From an uncultured Lachnospiraceae bacterium (GTDB lineage Bacteria; Bacillota; Clostridia; Lachnospirales; Lachnospiraceae), in contig CANOVJ010000028.1 of the NCBI GenBank assembly GCA_947570615.1, positions 1 to 48,011 of the forward strand: DNA of 48,011 bases. Direction: 5' to 3'. Within the stretch, counting starts at the first letter, position 1; each line of letters opens with the position of its first letter. Position numbers and translations under genes: made by a program. The notes beneath the pieces were generated by a model. That model saw only the letters and a program-made list of their open reading frames with translations, was not told the DNA's origin and did no database searches. Positions 42,888 to 48,011 of this stretch are shown piece by piece.

Positions 42888-44558
42888 CTATTTCCCGGGA
42901 ACCTCAAGGATCGCCCCCCGGTTCCCGCTGGTCACCATCTCCCGGTATCTTGCCAGATATCCCGTGGTCACCTTCGGCTCCCTGGGCTGCCATTTTGCTT
43001 TCCTTGCCGCCATCTCCTCGTCGGAAACCCGGACCTCCAGCTTCAGAGCGGGAATATCGATGCTGATGATATCTCCCTCCTCCACAAATGCGATGGGGCC
43101 TCCCACCGCCGCCTCAGGCGATACGTGTCCGATGGAGGCTCCCCGGGAGGCGCCCGAAAAACGACCGTCCGTGATCAGCGCCACGCTGGAGCCAAGGCCC
43201 ATCCCCGCGATTGCCGAAGTGGGATTTAACATCTCTCTCATACCGGGGCCGCCCTTGGGGCCTTCATAGCGGATCACCACCACGTCCCCGGCCACGATCC
43301 TTCCGCTCTTGATGGCGTCGATGGCGTCCTCCTCGCAGTCAAAGACTCTGGCGGGGCCTTCGTGGACCATCATCTCAGGGACAACCGCGGAGCGCTTCAC
43401 CACACTGCCGTCGGGGGCCAGATTTCCGCTGAGCACTGCCAGACCGCCCGTTGCCGAATAAGGATTGTCCAGAGGCCGGATCACCTCCGGATCCCTGTTG
43501 ACCGCTCCGGCGATATTCTCCCCGATGGTCTTTCCCGTCACAGTCATACAGCCGGTATTCAAAAGCCCCGCATCCATCAGCTCCTTCATCACCGCATACA
43601 CGCCTCCGGCCTCGTTTAAGTCCTCCATATAGGTGGGGCCTGCCGGAGCGAGATGGCAGAGATTGGGCGTCCTCTCGCTGATCTCGTTGGCGAAGGCAAT
43701 GTCGAAGTCGAAGCCGATCTCATGGGCGATGGCCGGCAGGTGGAGCATGGAATTGGTGGAGCATCCCAGCGCCATGTCCACGGTCAGCGCGTTTAAGATG
43801 GCGTCCCTGGTCATGATATCCCTGGGGCGGATATCCTTCCGGTACATCTCCATCACGGCCATACCCGCGTGCTTGGCCAGCCTGATCCGATCGGAATAGA
43901 CCGCCGGAATGGTTCCGTTGCCCTTAAGCCCCATCCCCAGAGCCTCCGTCAGACAGTTCATGGAGTTGGCCGTGTACATACCCGAGCAGGAACCGCAGGT
44001 AGGACAGGTCTTTTCCTCAAACTCCCTCACCTCCTCCTCGCTCATGGTTCCCGCCGCATGGGAGCCCACCGCCTCGAACATGGAAGAAAGGCTGCGCTTT
44101 TGCCCCTTCACCCGGCCCGCCAGCATGGGGCCGCCGGACACGAACACCGTGGGAACATTGATCCTGGCCGCGGCCATCAGAAGTCCCGGCACGTTTTTGT
44201 CGCAGTTGGGCACCATCACCAGGGCGTCAAACTGATGGGCAAGGGCCATACATTCCGTGGAATCCGCGATCAGGTCTCTCGTGACAAGAGAATACTTCAT
44301 GCCGATATGTCCCATGGCGATCCCGTCGCAGACCGCGATGGCGGGGAACACCACAGGCACGCCGCCCGCCTGGGCCACGCCCAGCTTTACCGCCTCCACA
44401 ATCTTGTCCAGATTCATATGCCCCGGCACAATCTCATTGTAGGAGCTCACGATCCCCACCATGGGCTTACCCATCTCCTCCCGGGTAAAGCCCAGCGCGT
44501 TAAAAAGACTTCTGTGAGGCGCCTGCTGCATCCCCGTCTTTACATTGTCACTTCTCAT
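42888..44558 (-). CDS. ilvD: dihydroxy-acid dehydratase
   Basis: The 556-aa iron-sulfur enzyme dehydrates dihydroxy-acids in valine, leucine and isoleucine synthesis. Cluster cysteines are in NCDKNVPG near 120 and [19 protein letters not shown] near 185. The [20 protein letters not shown] motif lies near 470. GGAGG lies five bases before the ATG at 44558. An in-frame ATG at 44582 lies inside a hairpin and is not used. The leader carries a terminator and a duplicated hairpin. Confidence 0.96.
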   Translation of the reverse strand: MRSDNVKTGMQQAPHRSLFNALGFTREEMGKPMVGIVSSYNEIVPGHMNLDKIVEAVKLGVAQAGGVPVVFPAIAVCDGIAMGHIGMKYSLVTRDLIADSTECMALAHQFDALVMVPNCDKNVPGLLMAAARINVPTVFVSGGPMLAGRVKGQKRSLSSMFEAVGSHAAGTMSEEEVREFEEKTCPTCGSCSGMYTANSMNCLTEALGMGLKGNGTIPAVYSDRIRLAKHAGMAVMEMYRKDIRPRDIMTRDAILNALTVDMALGCSTNSMLHLPAIAHEIGFDFDIAFANEISERTPNLCHLAPAGPTYMEDLNEAGGVYAVMKELMDAGLLNTGCMTVTGKTIGENIAGAVNRDPEVIRPLDNPYSATGGLAVLSGNLAPDGSVVKRSAVVPEMMVHEGPARVFDCEEDAIDAIKSGRIVAGDVVVIRYEGPKGGPGMREMLNPTSAIAGMGLGSSVALITDGRFSGASRGASIGHVSPEAAVGGPIAFVEEGDIISIDIPALKLEVRVSDEEMAARKAKWQPREPKVTTGYLARYREMVTSGNRGAILEVPGK

Positions 44559-44570
44559 TCTTACCTCCAA

Positions 44571-44661
44571 ATCTGCCGCCAAATGGCGGCTTCTGAATCA
44601 AAGATTGATAAAAAGCCGCAGGCTTTTTTCAATCTGGCCTCCAATCTGCCGCCGAATGGCG
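44571..44661. repeat. duplicated hairpin and ribosome-site segment before ilvD
   Basis: CCAAATCTGCCGCCAAATGG (44567-44586) and CCAATCTGCCGCCGAATGGC (44641-44660) are near copies. Each forms GCCGCC/GGCGGC with a four-base loop, followed on the minus strand by CAGATT(T)GGAGG. They sit on both sides of a strong terminator. Confidence 0.75.
44602..44635. terminator. terminator between the glycosyltransferase gene and ilvD
   Basis: AGATTGA...AAAAAGCC, loop GCA, GGCTTTTT...TCAATCT form a stem of about 15 base pairs with T-runs on both strands. It may end the leuB operon or act as an attenuator for ilvD. Confidence 0.8.
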
Positions 44662-44678
44662 GCTTACAAATCCGGCTC

Positions 44679-46382
44679 TTACCGCCGTGTAAACAGCACA
44701 TAGTCGTTATTTTCATACGTCCGGTTCATATGCTCCCGCACATAATCCCAGGGGATTGAATCATAATAATGGTAAAATTCCCACACCATCTCATCAAAAT
44801 CAGGATCCATCATCCGTTTGTCCAGAAGCACCGCATCCGTCCCCTCAATCTCCCGGTTTTCACAGCGGATACCGTACAGGAAGTAGAGAAGATACTCCTG
44901 GTTGCAGTCTGTCACACACAGATTCTCCCACTGATCCATCCGCGCCTGCCCGAAGGCCTGCGCGATCTCGTGCTCCCGCGTGCCGTACTGCTCCTGATAA
45001 CCGGAGAAGAAAAAGCATTTTACCACAAGAAGGGCCGTCAGGAAAATCACGGCGGGAGCCGCCGCTCTTCGTATCACGCTTTTTTCAGACAGTCTCCTTT
45101 TCATTGCCTTTCCCGCCTCCTGCAAAAGAAAGCATATAAGAAGGGAAAGGAGTACGCCGCCGTAGGTGAACACCCGGTAATAGGGACGCTTGCACTGGAT
45201 CAGCAAAACCGCCGGCACAAAGAGGAGCTCCGCCGCCAGAATCATTTCGGGCAGTCTTCCGGGATCCTCCCCCATTTTCCGGCCTCTGATCAGCTTACAG
45301 ATCAGGAACACAGCCCCTGCCCCGAGAACCGTCAAAATCAAAATTCCCGGAAGGCTGTAGAAGGAACCGGAGAGAACCTGCAGCCATTCCCACAGACGGC
45401 CCGCAAACCCCGCCCGCTCCTCGCTCTGGATATAGGGGGTGGCGAGCATGTATTCAATCCCCCTTCCGATCGCGGAAAAGGGAGCGCTCAGAATCATTTT
45501 TATATGCCCCATCCCGTAAAAGGCGCTGGTCTCATCCTTCACCAGCAGGTTGGAGCCGATGGCCGTCCAGATGGTGGCGTAGAGCAGAACCGTCCCGGCC
45601 GCAGCGGCAAGAGACGCCGCCGCCAGACTGATCAGTCTTTTTATGGATTTTCTCTGCCAGAATCCGCCGCCCTGCGCCTGGCCGCTCTCCTGCCGGCCTG
45701 CTTCACCGGGCTGGCCTGCGCCTTCCCGGATGCCCTTAAGAAGCAGATCGCTCCCCCCCGCCAGGCACAGGGGAACCACCCAGTAGACGTTGCTGGAGAT
45801 GGTATATAGCCCCAGCACCAGCGCCGTTTCATAGAGGACGTAAATCCTCCGGGGAACCCGCTCCTGTTCGCAGATCAGGCTCATGGCATACCATGCCAGC
45901 AGGAAACAGGTAATCCCCAGGGTATATCCCCTTCCCTGGACCGCCTGCTGGTTCACCAGCCCCATGGACGCGTACAGAATCACTGCCATCAGATCCAGCC
46001 AGCCATCCAGGTATCTTCCCGCTATTTTGTAGAGGAGAGCCAGATTGGCAAGGGCCGCCAGATAAGACACGCCCCGCAGCCCCAGCCAGGGATTCCCCAG
46101 AAAATCAAGAAAGCCCGACAGCACCGAATAACCCACATGATTGTTGGGCAGAGGCCAGTGAACCGCCGCATACACAGGCCCTTTGCTGATAAAGCAATAA
46201 TAGGTATAGAGCTCGTCATACCAGGGCGTGAGGGCGAACAGACGCCAGCCATAATAGACGGCCATGCCTGCAAACAGAAGCCGGAATATGCGCTCTTTCC
46301 ATTCAGGGCGGTTCACGGAGCGTGCCGCCCCCCGTCTGCCCCCCGCCTGCCCCGGATTATTTTCCAGTCTATCTGATCTCAT
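44679..46382 (-). CDS. multi-pass membrane glycosyltransferase (GT39/PMT-like)
   Basis: The 567-aa protein has about eleven hydrophobic segments and an early extracytoplasmic motif ([21 protein letters not shown]) with the Asp-Glu pair typical of GT-C glycosyltransferases that use polyprenyl-phosphate sugars. It ends with a soluble tail ([20 protein letters not shown]...). The sugar and target are unknown. The start at 46382 overlaps the leuB stop by 14 bases and lacks a strong site, so translation is probably coupled to leuB. Its placement inside a branched-chain amino acid cluster is unexplained. Confidence 0.75.
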   Translation of the reverse strand: MRSDRLENNPGQAGGRRGAARSVNRPEWKERIFRLLFAGMAVYYGWRLFALTPWYDELYTYYCFISKGPVYAAVHWPLPNNHVGYSVLSGFLDFLGNPWLGLRGVSYLAALANLALLYKIAGRYLDGWLDLMAVILYASMGLVNQQAVQGRGYTLGITCFLLAWYAMSLICEQERVPRRIYVLYETALVLGLYTISSNVYWVVPLCLAGGSDLLLKGIREGAGQPGEAGRQESGQAQGGGFWQRKSIKRLISLAAASLAAAAGTVLLYATIWTAIGSNLLVKDETSAFYGMGHIKMILSAPFSAIGRGIEYMLATPYIQSEERAGFAGRLWEWLQVLSGSFYSLPGILILTVLGAGAVFLICKLIRGRKMGEDPGRLPEMILAAELLFVPAVLLIQCKRPYYRVFTYGGVLLSLLICFLLQEAGKAMKRRLSEKSVIRRAAAPAVIFLTALLVVKCFFFSGYQEQYGTREHEIAQAFGQARMDQWENLCVTDCNQEYLLYFLYGIRCENREIEGTDAVLLDKRMMDPDFDEMVWEFYHYYDSIPWDYVREHMNRTYENNDYVLFTRR

Positions 46383-47454
46383 CTGCCAGCAAATCACCCA
46401 TTTCCTTACAGCCCACCTGCACACATCCCTCCGCCATGATATCCACTGTGCGGTAGCCCTTTTTGAGAATATTTCTGACCGCATTCTCCACCGCGTCCGC
46501 TTCCCGGTCGAGGTCGAAGGAATAGCGCAGCATCATGGCCGCCGAGAGAACGGTTGCGATGGGATTGGCAATTCCCTTCCCCGCAATGTCCGGCGCGGAG
46601 CCATGGCTGGGCTCGTAGAGGCCGAACTTACTGTCGTTTAAGGAAGCAGACGCCAGCATCCCTATGGAGCCGGTGATCATGCTGGCCTCGTCGGAGAGAA
46701 TATCCCCGAACATGTTCTCCGTCAGAATCACGTCAAACTGACCGGGATCCTTCACAAGCTGCATGGCGCAGTTGTCCACCAGCATATGCTCCAGGGTCAC
46801 CTGCGGATAGTCCGCAGCCACCTCGTCCACCACGCTGCGCCAGAGCCTGGAGGAATCCAGCACATTGGCCTTATCCACGCTGGTCACCTTTTTGCGGCGC
46901 TTCATGGCAATGTCAAAGCCTTTGATGGCAATCCTGCGGATCTCGTTCTCGTCGTAGGTGAGGGTGTCCACCGCCTTTCGCACGCCCCCCTCCCGGGTGG
47001 TGCGGCGCTCCCCGAAATAGAGCCCTCCAGTGAGCTCGCGCATGATCAGCATGTCAAACCCCTCGCCGCTGATCTCCTTTTTCAGAGGACAGGCGTCCGC
47101 CAGCTCCTCATAGAGCACTGCAGGCCTTAAATTGGCGAAGAGATTCAGCGCCTTGCGGATTCCCAGAAGTCCCGCCTCGGGCCTTAAGTCGGGCGGAAGC
47201 TTATACCAGGGGGAGGTCACCGTGTTTCCGCCGATGGAACCCATCAGCACCGCATCCGCCCCCTTCGCCGCCGCGATGGTCTCCTGCGTTAAGGGAACCC
47301 CATAGGCGTCGATGGAGGCCCCTCCCATAAGCACGTCGGTGCAGGCAATCTCATGCCCGTACACCGCCGCCACCTTATTCAGCACCTTACGGGCCTCTGC
47401 CACGATCTCTGGCCCGATTCCGTCTCCCGGTATACATACAATGTTCAGTTTCAT
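46369..47454 (-). CDS. leuB: 3-isopropylmalate dehydrogenase
   Basis: The 361-aa enzyme oxidises and decarboxylates 3-isopropylmalate in leucine synthesis with NAD+. The N-terminus [17 protein letters not shown], the substrate-arginine motif [13 protein letters not shown] near 135, and the metal-site region [25 protein letters not shown] near 245 are diagnostic. GGGAGGG lies seven bases before the ATG. leuA, leuC and leuD are not in the window. Confidence 0.96.
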   Translation of the reverse strand: MKLNIVCIPGDGIGPEIVAEARKVLNKVAAVYGHEIACTDVLMGGASIDAYGVPLTQETIAAAKGADAVLMGSIGGNTVTSPWYKLPPDLRPEAGLLGIRKALNLFANLRPAVLYEELADACPLKKEISGEGFDMLIMRELTGGLYFGERRTTREGGVRKAVDTLTYDENEIRRIAIKGFDIAMKRRKKVTSVDKANVLDSSRLWRSVVDEVAADYPQVTLEHMLVDNCAMQLVKDPGQFDVILTENMFGDILSDEASMITGSIGMLASASLNDSKFGLYEPSHGSAPDIAGKGIANPIATVLSAAMMLRYSFDLDREADAVENAVRNILKKGYRTVDIMAEGCVQVGCKEMGDLLADEIR

Positions 47455-47490
47455 TCTCGTTCCCTCCCTGAAAGATACATTCTGTGATAC

Positions 47491-47515
47491 AAAATAAGGC
47501 GCATTACCTGCGCCT
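47491..47515 (-). terminator. terminator of yajC
   Basis: On the minus strand AGGCGCA and TGCGCCT form a seven-base-pair stem, followed by TATTTT. It lies 20 bases after the yajC stop. Confidence 0.8.
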
Positions 47516-47534
47516 CACTTCCAGATCCTGATGT

Positions 47535-47849
47535 TTATTCTGCGTCTGCTTTCTCTACCTGCGCAATGGCACTTTTCTGCATGGGAATGCGGCAATTCTT
47601 GTTGTTACCAAACTCTACGATCACTGTGTCGTCCGTAATATCTATGACGATTCCATAAAAGCCGCTGCTGGTAAGTACGCAGTCGCCAACCTCAAGGGCG
47701 GATAACATGGTTGCCTTTTTCTTCTGTTCCTTTTTCTGTGGACGGATCATGATAAAATAGAAAACTCCAATAATAAGAGCAAAATAGAGCACCATGGAGA
47801 TCCCCATCTGGCCGGCGGCACCGGCTTCCTCTGTCAATAAAATACCCAT
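47535..47849 (-). CDS. yajC: preprotein translocase subunit YajC
   Basis: The 104-aa protein has one membrane helix (MGISMVLYFALIIGVFYFIMIRPQKKEQKK) and the conserved cytoplasmic part (LEVGDCVLTSSGFYGIVIDITDDTVIVEFGNNKNCRIPMQKSAIAQV). It is an accessory subunit of the SecDF complex. AGGAGG lies eight bases before the ATG. A gene such as tgt probably lies upstream, outside the window. Confidence 0.95.
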   Translation of the reverse strand: MGILLTEEAGAAGQMGISMVLYFALIIGVFYFIMIRPQKKEQKKKATMLSALEVGDCVLTSSGFYGIVIDITDDTVIVEFGNNKNCRIPMQKSAIAQVEKADAE

Positions 47850-47897
47850 TCAACTTTCCTCCTGTTTAACGTTAAGTTAAAAATATACTTAACTCCT

Positions 47898-47926
47898 ATC
47901 ATACACAAAAAAGGGCTTAAAGACAA
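47898..47926 (-). promoter_or_regulatory. promoter of yajC
   Basis: TTGTCT (47921-47926) and TATGAT (47898-47903), 17 bases apart on the minus strand. The -35 box falls in the loop and arm of the preceding terminator. Confidence 0.6.
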
Positions 47927-47937
47927 GCCCCTATTTT
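47907..47937 (-). terminator. terminator of the gene upstream of yajC
   Basis: On the minus strand GGGCTT and AAGCCC form the stem, followed by TTTTTT. On the plus strand the tail is CTATTTTT, so it can act both ways. Confidence 0.75.
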
Positions 47938-48011
47938 TCTGCCCTCCAATCGCATGTGTAGGATTACAATACATGTGTTACAACTGAATATTTAAAAAGC
48001 AGAAATACCCG

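Noticed and set aside
44583-44678. T-box or Leu/Ile/Val leader peptide before ilvD
   Set aside because: No T-box sequence and no short ORF rich in these residues was found.

Overview
The window looks like chromosomal DNA of a moderately GC-rich Clostridia species, most likely a gut Lachnospiraceae. The evidence is AGGAGG-type ribosome sites, frequent TTG starts, a DUF6472-type small protein, and a DUF3160 lipoprotein next to a CapA-like protein. The genus is not proven.

Layout. 1-400: a possible small RNA, a dispersed double-hairpin repeat and tRNA-Ala(CGC). 579-7481 (minus): one long operon, argH - asd - DUF234-type ATPase - topB - hexapeptide-repeat protein, with a good promoter at 7521-7549. 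7750-25983 (plus): a NitT/TauT-type ABC importer operon (ATPase, then permease) in which BOTH genes are split by separate serine-recombinase elements. 26029-30030 (minus): DUF6472-like protein, CapA-like protein and DUF3160 lipoprotein. 30230-33160: an AT-rich islet of decayed zinc-ribbon and membrane-protein genes on the 3' side of tRNA-Thr(CGT). 33378-36744 (minus): glgB - mscS. 36863-37165 (plus): a small conserved-type protein. 37320-39580 (minus): serC - serA. 39689-47849 (minus): yajC, leuB - membrane glycosyltransferase, ilvD, ilvB - L,D-transpeptidase.

The main discovery is the pair of insertions. Element 1 (7888-17979, 10,092 bp) sits in the Walker A codons of the importer ATPase; the two crossover bases are the first two bases of the catalytic lysine codon. 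It holds one minus-strand nine-gene operon: a 79-aa small protein, serine recombinase, PaaI-type thioesterase, acyl-CoA ligase, sodium:solute symporter, iorA, iorB, paaK-type ligase and a double-ACT protein, ending in a strong terminator at the far end. The cargo fits import and oxidation of aromatic 2-oxo acids or aryl acids through CoA thioesters. Element 2 (19376-25875, 6,500 bp) sits in the permease gene and carries a different serine recombinase, a 41-aa SHOCT-like small protein, and a MacB/LolD-type ATPase with a 1211-aa FtsX-like permease that has a very long coiled coil.

Precise removal of either element restores a perfect reading frame (255-aa ATPase, 296-aa permease). The joined ends of each element rebuild a plausible attP with symmetric arms; for element 2 the half-sites match at 20 of 24 positions. 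The window therefore shows cargo-carrying large-serine-recombinase elements that use conserved importer genes as attachment sites. They may be simple mobile islands, or reversible insertions that switch the importer off and on. The sequence supports the structure strongly; the switch idea is inference.
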